The notes: generated by a model from the sequence alone, not told the origin. A stretch of DNA of 64,000 nucleotides from Typha latifolia (GCA_019914945.1 CM034102.1:13629501-13693500); one strand, 5' to 3'. Numbered from the stretch's first letter, positions 49,255-61,326 are shown. Numbers and translations are program-made.

Positions 49255-50076
49255 TAAGATGTTGTAGAAAGAGAAAGAGGACCTGTTGGAACAACTGAGG
49301 GTTGTCAGCTATATGATTTACTCACTATTCTCTATAATTGTTTCTTCTTATTGAAGACGAGATATCTTCTTAAAGGCGTACTATATCTGAAATCATAGTT
49401 TAAATTTCATATGAAGTGTCTTTGGTTGCATTTAAAAGCGACCGATGTTTTCTCTACCCTTTTATGTGGTTCTTCTTTCATGTCATCATTGATCATTAAG
49501 GTATGTGAGTATTTCTTGCAGTTGCGTTTCTTTTGATCTTGTAACTTTATCTATGCTCTTTTCTGACTTCTATGTAAAAAATAATGTGGTTCAGGTCAAT
49601 GTTATCTTGTCCAATGTCCTTCAACAATTAGTATATGCTGTATCCCCTGGTTCCTTATTTGCATTGTATTGTGTTCTTTTATGTTTTTAAGTGAGCATCT
49701 GAAAGTAAATGATGAGACCAGAGAAGAAAAGTTAACTGGCTAGTCTTAGTTGTATAAACTAGGGAAAAGCAAGGAGATGTTATCCACGTTTGGATTGTTT
49801 AGTTGCTATTAAGGTCTCTGGTACCTTTGGGTTAGTTTACAATTAACACACCTAAGGAAGCAAGCTTTTGACTACTACCAGAGAGGCTGGGAGAATGATA
49901 AGGAGAGGTCAACTATTCTTTTGATTTGGAAGGAAGCTGTCTCCTGTGATGGGCTTAGACTCTTCTAAGTAAGGCTCTTTGCAAGATTAGGTTTTGTTAG
50001 CTCTTTAATATTCTCACAAATGGACTGCTTTTAGATATATCTCTAATTAGTACTTGAGAAATATTTTCAGTATATA

Positions 50077-50109
<33 letters not shown>

Positions 50110-50555
50110 TTGTCCACCTTTATATATACAAAGAACGCTTGAAAGCATTTTAGAATGATCAAGAGGTGGCTTCTTTTAATTAATACATCTAAGAAAATGA
50201 CAAGTTGATACGCAAATAGTATCAACTGCTGAGATAACTCGGTTCAACAGATTGATCCTACGTGTCAGGGTACTATCCGTCCGATTAAGATTGCTTACAT
50301 GCAAGGATTTCTCCTCCAGATCCCATCCAATTACTCTTGCAACAAAACCACCCTCTTTTTCTCGCTTCACAATTTAAAGATCTCATCTTTCCTCCTCCAT
50401 TGGCCTCCAAGAGAGAGAACAGAGTGTTCAAAACCAGAACTCGAACTGGAAGCCAGAGACCCAGACGTAAATCTTTGATGGGTTATTCTCAGATCAACCA
50501 AAAGTCCATTATTTGTGAGCTTTCTTGCTGGTTTTCCTAATCTTGGGGCTTAACA
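49255..50555. other. UGDH 3' UTR and promoter side of the C2H2 gene
   Basis: The first 250-400 bases are probable UGDH 3' UTR. A (CT)n microsatellite lies at 50077-50103. The last 200 bases are probable leader of the C2H2 gene; an open frame at 50337-50540 there is out of phase with the gene and shows no domain. Confidence 0.45.
50077..50110 (+). repeat. (CT)n microsatellite
   Basis: About thirteen CT units, briefly interrupted by CA. Confidence 0.95.
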
Positions 50556-51302
50556 ATGGAGGGAGATCAAGAGCTGAAGCATTGCTGCAACGTTTGCGGG
50601 AAGAGATGTAGTCATGGGCGGGCTTTGGGTGGGCACAAGAAGTCTCACAAGCTCTTCAACTGCTCATCTAAGCCGAAGGTGGATGAGGAGCTGAAGACTA
50701 CTTGTAGTAGTACAAGTAGTAGTAGATGCTTCAAGGGGTTAAGAAGTAGTTATAGTTTGAGGAAGAATCCCAAGAAGACTCAGAAGTCTCTTTCTAGCCA
50801 TCTTAATTGGTGTAAAGAAGGTGAGCAAGAGATTGAGGAGGAGAAGGAAGCAGTTGAGTCCCTTCTGATGCTCTCTGAGAACAACTCCTCTTCAGCTCTG
50901 GAAGGCAAAGAAGCCGACCAAGAGCTGAAAGGATTTGAACCCAAGAGGCCAAATGAAGCATTGCTTCCTTTCAAGAGGAGGAAAAGGACTCAGAAGGTGG
51001 TAGTCTCTGATGGTAGGTGTCACGCACAGGAGGCAGGAGAAGAAGAGGTCCAAGAAGGTGAGCAGGAGACTGACGAGGAGGACAAGGAAGTAGCTGATAC
51101 CATTTTGATGATCTCCGGGAACAAGAATTCTGCAGCTCTGGAAGGCAAACAAACTGACCAAGAACCAAACGAAGCACTGAATCCTTTCAAGAAGAGGAAT
51201 ATGAATCAGAAAGTGGTAGCCTCTGAGGGTGATCTGAGCGAGGTCACGAAGAGGAAGAATGGACGCTGCGCGCCGGAGGAAGGCCAATGCCTGCGAGAGT
51301 AG
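50556..51302 (+). CDS. C2H2 zinc-finger protein, ZAT1/4/9-like with a single finger
   Basis: An intronless 248-aa ORF. One finger (CNVCGKRCSHGRALGGHKKSH, C-x2-C-x12-H-x3-H, about residues 11-31) carries RALGGH, the variant found in the first finger of the multi-finger ZAT1/4/9 group; QALGGH is typical elsewhere. The rest is acidic and basic patches. Two motifs, EEEKEAVESLLMLSENN and EEDKEVADTILMISGNK, resemble the CLMMLSRD element of ZAT proteins. The two C-terminal QALGGH fingers normally present are missing, and the second half is an internal duplication. A nuclear DNA-binding regulator is inferred, but one finger may not suffice. It could be a truncated or neofunctionalised paralogue. No EAR repression motif (LxLxL) was seen. 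Confidence 0.75.
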   Translation: MEGDQELKHCCNVCGKRCSHGRALGGHKKSHKLFNCSSKPKVDEELKTTCSSTSSSRCFKGLRSSYSLRKNPKKTQKSLSSHLNWCKEGEQEIEEEKEAVESLLMLSENNSSSALEGKEADQELKGFEPKRPNEALLPFKRRKRTQKVVVSDGRCHAQEAGEEEVQEGEQETDEEDKEVADTILMISGNKNSAALEGKQTDQEPNEALNPFKKRNMNQKVVASEGDLSEVTKRKNGRCAPEEGQCLRE

Positions 51303-52427
51303 CTTGCCGAGTGATGCTTCTTTTGAATCAAGAACAGGAATTAAAAAAAAAAAAACTTAGAAAAAATCTATGATGATGGAAGTGCAGTTGTCGAACTTAA
51401 CCTTCCAGCTCCTGTGGACGAATTCAGCAATAGTAGTTAGGTGCAGAGATTGTACAGATTAATCAGACAATGATGCAGTTTTATTCAATTCATTCTTTTG
51501 GATTCACGGGAGTGGCATTGCTACATAATCAGAGGATCATCGAATATTGTCCAACTTTTGTGTAGACTTCGTAAGTTTCTGACTTTCTATTCAAATATAG
51601 AATAGGACTACCTGATCTTTTTGTCACTACGAATCTATGAAATCATTACATATTTACCAGAATCTCTTTCATAGGTTATAGATTCTCAGATTAAATTATT
51701 CATTAACTTGGACAATCAGTGAACAGGGACTGATATTAGTACTACTGTATTTTGTTCCCCAATAGATGAGACAGTTTTGTTAAATAATTTCCAGTTGTTT
51801 ATGCAGTGCCAATTTCATGTTTAGCTGATAAACTAATTAATCTTAGACTAGAAGTTGAGATTTGTCGAAATATCCTACTTAGTTGGAGTGACCAATGAAC
51901 CACAAATTCCACTCCAATCCCTGACTAGGATGCTGCAGAGTAATTTCAATAGCATCAACTTCTTTCAATCTGTACGGAATGTGGCTAAAAAAGTTTCAAA
52001 CTTGAAAATTCCCGAACATGACTGCTACAATTTGACTGAAAATTAGCAACCATTTACATAAAAATTCCAGTTCAAAGTTAGCTGATGCATGCCAGATTGT
52101 CACTATGCCAATATTCCATAATCCAACAAGATCCACTAGATTGATGCTGACAAGGAACAAAGCAAGGAATAAGAATAATAGGACAAGAGCTTGTATTTCA
52201 TGCGTTTTAAGTCCTTTTATCTCCCTTGTGGTTACAATCACAACGCGTAACCTGCGCCTTACCACGTATCTTACAGACACTTAAAAAAAGGGTGCCAATA
52301 CGCTGCTTGACGCAAAACAACTGTGAAATTTGGTGCAGAGAAGATCATATGCACTACCCTACAAGCGTCTTAAGAAAACATGCTGCATAAGACCTGCGAT
52401 TAGCAGATGACATGTGCAGCAATAGAT
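51303..52427. other. Intergenic between convergent C2H2 and NYN/LOTUS genes
   Basis: 3' UTRs are likely on both sides. No gene, repeat or RNA was recognised in the middle. Confidence 0.45.
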
Positions 52428-54047
52428 CTACCCACTCGCATAGCTGGATACAAGGAACTTTCTTTTGCTCGCCCTATCATCACACAGTTCCACCACATCC
52501 CTTACCTTCTCAACCAGTTCCTCCAAACCATCCACCCCAAAGCTCTGGTAGTCGAGAGTTTTCTTGTACCGCTGTTCATAGAGTGCTTTGAAAGTATGAA
52601 GCGGAACTGGACAGGAGTAACAGACAAGAAGCTCTTGCATTTCCTGTCTGAAAGTTTCAAGATTGTCATCAAACTCATAATCTGCACCTATAGCAGCGCA
52701 AACATTTCTTTCATCATCTGATAACTCCTCAGAGGAGCTACCCACGGGAGGAATGCTGATGTCGGCATTTTCCTCCAGAATACCCTTCCCTTTCTTCTCC
52801 TCCTTCCCTTCCATGAGTGAGGTACTTGGAAACTTTTTTATGTGTCCATCACCGGAGTTCCGCAGGCATAGCATTTTTCTATGTCCCTTCCCAACCACAA
52901 TGAAAGCATCAGTCATTTTCTTAATAAGGTTCACTAGCTTATAAACTCCGTACTCTGCCATATATAATGGTCGTCCAGAGACCTTAAGATACTCTGCAGG
53001 AACACGGACAAGTGGAAGACTCCCACCAGACATTTCAAGCAGCCTCACCAACTGGCCCTTCAATCCCTGAAGATCTCCAGGCCTGACCCACCATGCCTCT
53101 TCCTGCATGTAATTCTGATTAACTGCTGGGCTATCATTCAATCCGGAGGGTAGACTTTGAGATCTAAAAGAATTGAGATAAGATCCAGGCATTGTGTTAT
53201 TGCAGGTGTACTCTGACATCAAATGGGAAGCTCTAGAAATGTCTTGGGAGACATGAGAATTGTAGCGGTACACTTGATTTATGTTAACTTGAGTGCTGGA
53301 TTCGCATTGGGAAATTCCTCTATAAACAATGGACTCTTCTTCATTCTGAGTATCACGATTGTCTCCTATGCTGCAGCTCATAAGATAGCCAGCCAGATCT
53401 GACCCACGAGATACTAATGCTTTGGGGGGGAGAAAACCTTCACCATGGGCAACACTAGGCCAGTCCCACACGAACCTCCCGGCATTGCTCAGAGCAGAAG
53501 AAACACCAACTCCAGCAGGGATTACAAGGATGATAGTGTACCCACGTTGGCCAAGTATATGCAAAGCCGGAGCAAAATCTACATCACCTGATATCAGCAT
53601 TATAGATGAGGGTGGTCGGTTGTCCAGTGCATATAGAAACATATCAACCAAGATGGCCTTGTCAGCAGCATCCTTCCTGCCATTTGGAACATCGACAAGC
53701 TTAACACCTGTTCTTTGGCAGCCCTCTCTCAGCCTCCTGGGGAAGGAATTGAAATCCCCATAAGCAGAGAACATCGTTACAGCTCCTTTTATGACAGGAT
53801 GCACTTGTAATGCCATTCGGATGTTTCCAGCAATATCTTCAGGGCGTACATCACTGGGAACTGGACAGTTCTCAATATCCCAAAGGATAGCAACTGGCCC
53901 ATTTAAGTCACTTCGCTTGATAGGCACCTGAGGGCATTCAATACTAGGACATACAGACATTATCCTACTATAGTCTGAATCCTGAACAATAGTCTTTGGT
54001 GATGGTGAAGAACTTTGGCTTGCCATTGCTTTATCTTCGTAAGACAT
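52428..54047 (-). CDS. NYN-domain and tandem LOTUS (OST-HTH) protein, MARF1/limkain-b1-like
   Basis: The coding region is a single exon of 539 aa. The NYN (PIN-like nuclease) domain covers about residues 49-200, starting GPVAILWDIENCPVPSDVRP. Candidate acidic metal ligands are Asp57, Asp126 or Asp129, Asp155 and Asp157 (LISGDVDFAPAL). A Ser/Asn-rich linker follows. Two LOTUS domains come next, about 328-397 (LKGQLVRLLEMSGGSLPLVR) and 464-532 (ETFRQEMQELLVCYSCPVPL). Animal MARF1 is an RNA-binding endoribonuclease of similar composition, and LOTUS domains bind RNA, in particular G-rich or quadruplex RNA. An RNA-processing role here is inferred. The ATG at 54047 follows an acceptor at about 54064, so a 1.6-kb 5' UTR intron is likely. 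A second in-frame Met (residue 8) is an alternative start. Confidence 0.92.
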   Translation of the reverse strand: MSYEDKAMASQSSSPSPKTIVQDSDYSRIMSVCPSIECPQVPIKRSDLNGPVAILWDIENCPVPSDVRPEDIAGNIRMALQVHPVIKGAVTMFSAYGDFNSFPRRLREGCQRTGVKLVDVPNGRKDAADKAILVDMFLYALDNRPPSSIMLISGDVDFAPALHILGQRGYTIILVIPAGVGVSSALSNAGRFVWDWPSVAHGEGFLPPKALVSRGSDLAGYLMSCSIGDNRDTQNEEESIVYRGISQCESSTQVNINQVYRYNSHVSQDISRASHLMSEYTCNNTMPGSYLNSFRSQSLPSGLNDSPAVNQNYMQEEAWWVRPGDLQGLKGQLVRLLEMSGGSLPLVRVPAEYLKVSGRPLYMAEYGVYKLVNLIKKMTDAFIVVGKGHRKMLCLRNSGDGHIKKFPSTSLMEGKEEKKGKGILEENADISIPPVGSSSEELSDDERNVCAAIGADYEFDDNLETFRQEMQELLVCYSCPVPLHTFKALYEQRYKKTLDYQSFGVDGLEELVEKVRDVVELCDDRASKRKFLVSSYASG

Positions 54048-56290
54048 TTAAGCTCCCTATAAATGTAAACAAATGAGAATTCAAGAGAAAACTCTCATGA
54101 CAAAAGCACAAAGTGATCATCATCAATCCCCTAAGAGATAGTATCAACTTGACTTTTAATACATTGATGAATTCTCAGATTAAATTGAAAACATCCTTTT
54201 CGAGGCACCATCTCTTATAGAAAAAGAAAATAGGCAACACCGTAAAACTGAGCAAACTAACATCATCGTCATCGTACTTTTCTGGTTTCTCCGACTGTAT
54301 AAGTCTGGTTAGAGCACAAACAAAAAGTGAGAATGCTCCAAAAGTATAAGCAGATTTTTATGACCAATTGTCAACCTGACATTGACCCTTTAAAAATGGT
54401 TGGCATCAAATTCTCTTACTGAATGAAATCAGCCGTTGAGAACTATTGCACTCAGGCTCACCCGTCACAAGAGAAACTCCTCACGAAGTTCCTCCAGATC
54501 AGGGAACAGAATGGAGGAGAGAGGAATTTGACAATCAAATGCAGGTACTACAGAAGGTGATCAATTGATAGCATCAGAACATGACAGCAGTAAACTATTG
54601 ATCGTTATTCATGATGTAATAGCCAACATAAAGATCTGGGATCAGTTCTTTAAATCCTAGTATAGAAAAAAGAGAAGGAAAAAGAAAATTGAAGAAAGCA
54701 TGCACTGGTTTATTAGATTCTTTACAATTGGAGCAATTTGGATCTTAGAAGGTTTTTCTAGCTTCAGTACAATATGATGCAACATATATAATGAAAAACC
54801 TTGCAAGGGCTTCGTCCAATTCTAGCTCTCCAAAGTCTAAAAGGTAGTTGTTTACAATTTTTCCACAAAAGTAAGTTATAATCCTTGACAAAGTAGTACT
54901 ATGGCTTGAAGTTCCACCCGAGACGAAACAGTAATGGCTGAAATTTAATAAAAACTAAAGCCAAAACTCATTGGTTAAGACCAAAACTATCAAGATTTTT
55001 CGTTTTTTGACATTTATTTTGGACCACACTAGGCTAAAATCATTCTATTTTGGTTTAATATATTTATTTTTTCTGAAAGTCAAAGCCGAAACTAACCGAA
55101 AGTCCGAAACCAAAACCAAAACTTCAAACAATGACTAAGATATCACAAGTAATTCATTTAGTACTGGGAATGAGCAAAAACTTCAGGCTTTTCAATGTGC
55201 AAAACACTCTTTTTCATCAGTTATGTTTCCACTGTTGAAAATCTTTTTCATCAATTATGTTTCCAATGTTTCAACAACATAGTTTTGACTGCTTTCTGGT
55301 GATATGAAACCCTAAGATGAAAATCCAATGCAAGCCAACAGTTCCAAATCAATAGTAGACAAGTTCCTAACTTCTTACTTTACAGTATCATGTTGGCAGA
55401 CCCTTAATAGTCATCTAATCTGAGACTATCATCTACAATCTAAGTCTACAATATGTCAAAAAAGGAATTGGGATGCCATGCCTTATGACGGCAACCCAAA
55501 CAGAAACTAGATCAAAGCCCCAGACTTTCCCTATAACCATATCAATTCCCCCCAAAGGATCCAAATATACAAATCCATTATCCCAACAATCTGCTTCTCC
55601 AAAAATGATCAACTTGTTGTCGAAGATCTGAAGGACTTGGTACTTACCAAGTGTCAGGATAGCAGAAAGATCGAAGGGAGAGGCCGAGATTGATTCGATT
55701 AAGAAACCGCGTGGGGTAGGAATCGGGAAATCGACTTCCGAATGAGAGAAATTGGTGCCTAAAAGCCTTTCCTCTTCCTCCCTCTCTCTCCTTCCAGGGG
55801 GAAACGGGAAACAGCGCCTACTCCACCGCATAGAATCGCTATTCCGAAGTAAATCATCTCGCTCCGCTGCGCTGCGCCTTTGAGATGATGAAACGGAATC
55901 AGAACCGTTTAATGATGGAAATCTGTGGGCTCGTTGATCAGTCGGTGGATAGATGATAGATCTACATCTTGACTCGGAATTTTGAGGGTCGGTCGGCTCC
56001 ACCGACGCGATGCCTGACTTGAATCGGGATCCGAACCCGATAACTTCCGTTGTGGGTCGGATCCTAATCCACTCTTTGTTTGGTTACGGATGCAGGAATT
56101 TGATACATTTTGAGATACTTGGCAGTACTTTTGTCTAGCCAATTAGTCACTGCCACGCACTTGGGTTGCATAGAACATTTATACTACAGGTGCTGATCAA
56201 ATCGGGAACGACGGCTTCTGGTACGCGGTAGTGAGGAGTGGAAAGTGATCTCCCTCAGCTTGCGTTCTTCGCGTAGATCGACATCTCTCG
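54048..56290 (-). other. 5' UTR intron and leader exon of the NYN/LOTUS gene; shared divergent promoter
   Basis: On the minus strand a strong donor (ACACTTG|GTAAGTACC, exon end 55648) closes a leader exon that probably begins near 56.0-56.15 kb. The acceptor at about 54064 joins it to the start codon. A 189-codon ORF (56002-55433) runs across this leader and into the intron but matches no family; in the spliced message it would meet a TAA just before the main ATG. Around 54900-55130 the intron has AAACCRAAA-type low-complexity sequence. Confidence 0.55.
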
Positions 56291-59200
56291 ATGGGAAGCT
56301 GCTCGTTTCTAGCTTCGCTCTGCTGCTTCTTTCTCCTTGTATGCCTCTGTCACTGCAAAACCGTGAAGAGAGACGGTAATTACTCGCATTTCTTGGATTC
56401 CTAATATGTCCTGAGATTTGGGTTTGGTTCAGAAATCTGAGATCTTGACATTTTTACTCAAAAGGTGGAATTTTTATCCTAAGCTTGGTGGTCTCTGAAG
56501 TATTTGGTCTTTTTGCCCGTCCTTTTTGAGAGATAAGTGTTGTTTTGCGTTTATCACCACTTCTAGGATTCATGAGAAAGATATGTTATGTTCCTGTTCA
56601 ATTTTCACTTTGCTTTAGTTATAGGAGTAGTATTTAGTAATACTAGTTTCCTTAATCAACCGGTGGTTGGGTCTGATAAAAGAGAGCAGACTAAATGGAC
56701 TAGGTCTGATCCGGGTTGAATCAAACTGAACATTGACGGAGTTTTCAGCTTGGGGACCAATCAGGGTGGAGCAGGTGCGGTTCTACCTGATGATTCGGGC
56801 TCCTTGCCTCTGCCGGCATGGGAACCGGCACCGTGTGAGTCGGCAATCATGGCGGATGCCTGAGCCATGATGATGGGACTCACCATGCTGGATGGTTATA
56901 CCAATGTTATAGTATAGACAGATTCCCTAGAGCTTCCTAGAATATTGAGAGGGGAGAGCTGATGTCCTTGGCGTATAAGTAATTTGGTAAAGGATTGTTG
57001 GGCCAGCATTTGGAGAGTAAACAATATAGAATTTGTCACATTTTTAGGCGAAGGAAACCGGGTGGCTGACTGGGCTCCTCTTCCCCCAGAATTTTGTAAT
57101 CTATTAAACCTGGACTCCTCTAGTATGTAGAGGTGGACGGCTATACCGCTATAGCTGAATTCAGCTTCTTCTTCTCAGGAAAAAAAGTTTTCTTAATCTG
57201 CATGAATGAGTAATTTCTAGTATAGAGCTGGTCTTGATTAAATTATCCACTTCGGAGTTCTTTGGTTATGTTTCTAAAATGGGCTCAAAGCTGTATTATT
57301 TTGATAAATTGTTGCTGCAGTGAAAGCACTGAATGAGATCAAGGCTTCACTAGGATGGAGGGTGGTGTATGCATGGGTAGGAGATGATCCTTGTGGAGAT
57401 GGTGATCTTCCCCCATGGTCTGGAGTCACATGTTCCCAGCAAGGAGATTACAGGGTTGTTACAGAATTGTAAGACAAGGAATTACAGAATTACTTTTTCT
57501 CAGATTCGAATTTTGATATTTAAGTTGGCCATAGAAGCTGGAAAAAAGAAAAGATTTGGCTATTGCTTCTTGTATGTGTAAGGCAAACTTTTTAACGTAA
57601 ATCACCAGTTGATGTACGGTTCAATAATTTGTGAAGGGCTCTATTTGTAAGGAGTAAGTACTTATAACACCAGAACAGTCAATGACAGCTTTTATAGTAG
57701 AGTGTGTACTTAGTAAGGGTAGCTGATTTGAACTACATGAGTATCTGAATTCAGGCTAAAGGATGAATATATGTGTAGGAAAGACCCTCTTAGTAAACTT
57801 AATTAGAAAATTGATACTATGTGGAAAAGTAAATATTAATCTTTGATGGTATCTTAAGTGATGGAGAAAACTGCTAATTTCTGAAATTGGATACTTGTGT
57901 TTATAAGACTGCTGCTTTGACCAAAGATACTGGTATCAAGCGATAAACACTCTTTTTTCCCTTAGACCTTACTACCTTACATGGCATACTTGTTTTTGCA
58001 GAGAAGTTTATGCAGTATCAATTGTTGGTCTCTTTCCTACTGCTGTTACAAATCTCCTGGATTTGACAAAATTGTAAGATTCTTTTTCTCTTTGTCATCA
58101 TTGTTTTGTTTGTAGAAGTTTAACAGCATTCAGAACACTTTTGGTAGACTTTTTGTGCCACAGTTAGTGAAAGTGCCTTAATTTGGTTTTTGAGATCCTC
58201 TTGAGTTAACTCCCGCATAGTATCATGTTACATGTGAAGTTTATCATAGTAGTTTAGGTTGATTGATAACACAATCATGTGATTGGAGTATTGGACTTAT
58301 AGTTTCTTGCTATTTATCCTAGTATATTCTTGGGTACTACTGTTGTCTTTCACCAGGTATTTAAAGATTCTATCCTGTGAGCATAGTATAATTGTTGACT
58401 AGATTTTAACTGATTGCAATGATGGCAGATAGAACAGAGAATAAACTCTGTTGCATCCTTCTCTATGGAATTGAATCGAGCTTTATACATTAATAAATAA
58501 GATGATCTCAAAAGCAGTACGGCAAGCAATTTTTGTATGTTGTTCTACTAGAGATCTTGATTCCATGTACAAATGTCCATAAATTGTGCTACAGATATCT
58601 CATAAGTTATGATGCTGAACTGCATTGGCCAAAGTGTCATCTAGTCTTTCTGTTCATTGAGGGATGATTTACTGAGTGGGCCTAGGTTCAACTGAGCTTC
58701 AGTTGCGTTACTCTGTGTAATATATACATGATTAGATGTTATCCATTGTCTGCGACTGTGAGAAGATAGTCTTTCGTTAAAGAAGAATTCAAGTTTGTAA
58801 GCTGAAGTCCAGAATTATCAGTTTTCTTGCAAATATTAGAACGAAATAGTGTATTTTCTTAAGATCTGTTTTTGACTTCATTTGTCATCATCCTTTTATC
58901 CAGAAAGATCAAAAGAAGAATAGGATTTTTAAGTATTCTGTATTCTTTGGGTGGTGATAATCAACTTTACATTCTTCCAATGGCACTATGACAGGGATCT
59001 CCACAACAACAAGCTGACTGGGCCTATTCCTCCTCAAATTGGCCGGCTGAAACACCTCAAAATATTGTATAGTTCTCCGCAATTTCTTTGCTAATGATCT
59101 TATTTTATGTTTTTGCGTGAATCATATTAAATTGTTGAGATGCCACTAATATTTTTTCATGCATCTTAATTTATAAGCTACAGCTAGTTGTGGAATTCAA

Positions 59201-61326
59201 GAGAGTCTCACACAACATTACAATAACTACATTAGTGAACATCTCAAGTGACCAGTAGGATCTTTTTTTGTTCTATTTTCACATGACAAATGTTGTAAGG
59301 TTGTATTTGGCTGACTAATAAGAGAATGTGTAAAACAATGCAGCGTTTCTTCAAGCTTCTACAGCTTTCATTACTTCACCTGCTTCTTTCTTCCTGGTAG
59401 TTATTGTAAAATTTTTAAGCATTAATTTCTTTGAAAGTGATTTGGTTGCATCAGGATCCTCCTGCAACAAAAGTAATATGCTTTCAGGTGTTGGACAGTC
59501 AAGACCATTAGGAGTAATTAGTGATAATGATACCTTCTAATTAAAGTACCTAGATTAGCATGTCTGCTAGACATATATTAGTTTGCAGATTGCAACTTTT
59601 GCAATTGAGCCAATTTCACCCCCATGTTAGCAAAGTTCATATGTTATTGGAAAACGATATCAGTAGCTATTCTAAAGTCATGTACTTTTGCTCAAATAAA
59701 TCTATTGTGCAGAAAGAGTTGTTCATCATCTTTTATTTAGGAACAACATTTCCTAGGACTTGGCTTTACTCTTAACTCAGGCTATCCCTGTACTAATCGA
59801 ATAATTACTGTATGAAGTTTACTTCCTAATGCATGGATTTCGTGGAGTTGTGCTCACATTAGAGATATCTTAGATTAGTTGTGCTGTTTTGCATTTGGCA
59901 TTGCAGTCCAAACCTCATTGCATGTGTCTCCAATTCTTGATATGCAGTATGTTTTGTTTCTTGCCATGATATCTGATACTTAATCTGTTGAAGAAGCTGC
60001 TTGAAAATGATAAGTGAATAATTTAACAGATTAATAAAGTTGCTCTTATTTTTACCATTTACATCTTAGGAACCTGAGATGGAATAAGCTACAGGATGTC
60101 ATTCCACCTGAAATTGGAGAACTAAAGAAACTAACACACTTGTAAGTTTGTCAAAGATTCTAATTTCTTGAGTTTTAAACTCCTTCTATGGTTTTCTTTT
60201 TTCTTATTTTGGTTGTTATGTAAAATTTTTGTAGGTACCTCAGCTTCAATAACTTTAAAGGTGAAATTCCTGTGGAGCTTGCAAATTTACCCGAACTTCG
60301 TTATCTATACCTTCATGAGAATCGCTTTACTGGAAGAGTTCCACCTGAGCTGGGGAATCTCAAAAACTTACGCCACCTGTATCTCTCTCTCTCTCTGTCT
60401 CTCTGTCTCTCTGTCTCTCTTATGTATATGTACATACATCCATGCTCCTCCCACAATGACAATCTTAGAATCTCATTTGATCAGCACCTTTTCTTAGTCA
60501 TGGATTATTTCGTATTCTGGCACCATGTTATTTGCACCAAATTCTAAAATTTAACTTGCTAACTACATAACTATCCTCAGTGATGTTGGTAACAACCACT
60601 TAATTGGAACGTTAAGGGACTTCATCCGCAATGGGGATGGCTTTCCTTCCCTCCGCAATTTGTAAGTGAATATTGCCTTGAGTTTATTGTATTAAATGCA
60701 TAGCTGTTTATCTTGTAACATTGATCTCCAGGTACCTAAACAATAACCATTTAAGTGGTGGACTGCCTGACCAGCTTGCAAATTTGACCAACCTGGAAAT
60801 CCTGTAAGTCGCTCTCTTTAGGAAAATTTAATGTTATATTATTCCTAATCGTTTTTCACTCCAGTTAATTTTACTATCACTTTTGAGCTTTATAATATTT
60901 TTGCAGGTACCTTTCATACAACAAGATGATCGGACCAGTAAGTTCAAAGCTTGTCCAAATTCCCAGATTAACCTACTTGTGAGTCTTACTATCTATATCT
61001 TGAATATCCATTTGGAGAAAAGAATCCTTAAATCTTTACCTTGTTCAATGGTCTTATTCTTTTCCCTGTATTTTCAGGTACTTGGACCACAACATGTTCA
61101 CTGGCAGGATTCCTGATGGATTATATAAACATCCGTTCTTGAAAGAGCTGTGAGCATCTTCACAATCTTCTTTCCATTGAAACACTGTATACCCCATCCT
61201 TCAAGGTATACTGAGGGTTGATTATTTGGATGCAGGTATATTGAAGGTAACCAGTTCAAGACCGGTGCAAAACCAAAGGGCACACATAAGGTGCTCGAAG
61301 TAACTGACACAGAGTTTTTGTTTTAG
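56291..61326 (+). CDS. Secreted leucine-rich-repeat protein (AT5G61240-like), no kinase
   Basis: Eleven exons: 56291-56375, 57321-57468, 58002-58073, 58995-59066, 60070-60141, 60235-60378, 60581-60661, 60732-60803, 60907-60978, 61078-61149 and 61236-61326. They give 326 aa with all phases closing. A signal peptide (SFLASLCCFFLLVCLCHC) precedes the N-terminal cap (ALNEIKASLGWRVVYAW, GDDPCGDGDLPPWSGVTC). About nine plant-type LRRs follow, such as LDLHNNKLTGPIPPQIGRLK and YLYLHENRFTGRVPPELGNL. The C-terminal tail ends KGTHKVLEVTDTEFLF. There is no transmembrane helix or kinase, so it is expected in the apoplast or secretory path; its ligand and role are unknown. Six LRR exons are exactly 72 nt and one is 144 nt, all phase 2. 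Confidence 0.94.
56726..57140 (+). mobile_element. LINE RNase H-domain remnant in intron 1 of the LRR gene
   Basis: One forward frame reads LNIDGVFSLGTNQGGAGAVL, then ESAIMADA, then TDSLELPRILRG, then FLGEGNRVADWAPL. This is the order of RNase H motifs of plant non-LTR retrotransposons (DG near the start, E, D in TDS, and a late GN-x-VAD). At least three in-frame stops interrupt it, so it is an inactive relic; frame is otherwise kept for about 400 bp. No reverse transcriptase part was seen. Confidence 0.75.
60379..60420 (+). repeat. CTCTCTGT minisatellite at an intron start in the LRR gene
   Basis: Alternating CTCTCTCT and CTGTCT units begin four bases after the donor GT at 60379. Confidence 0.9.
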
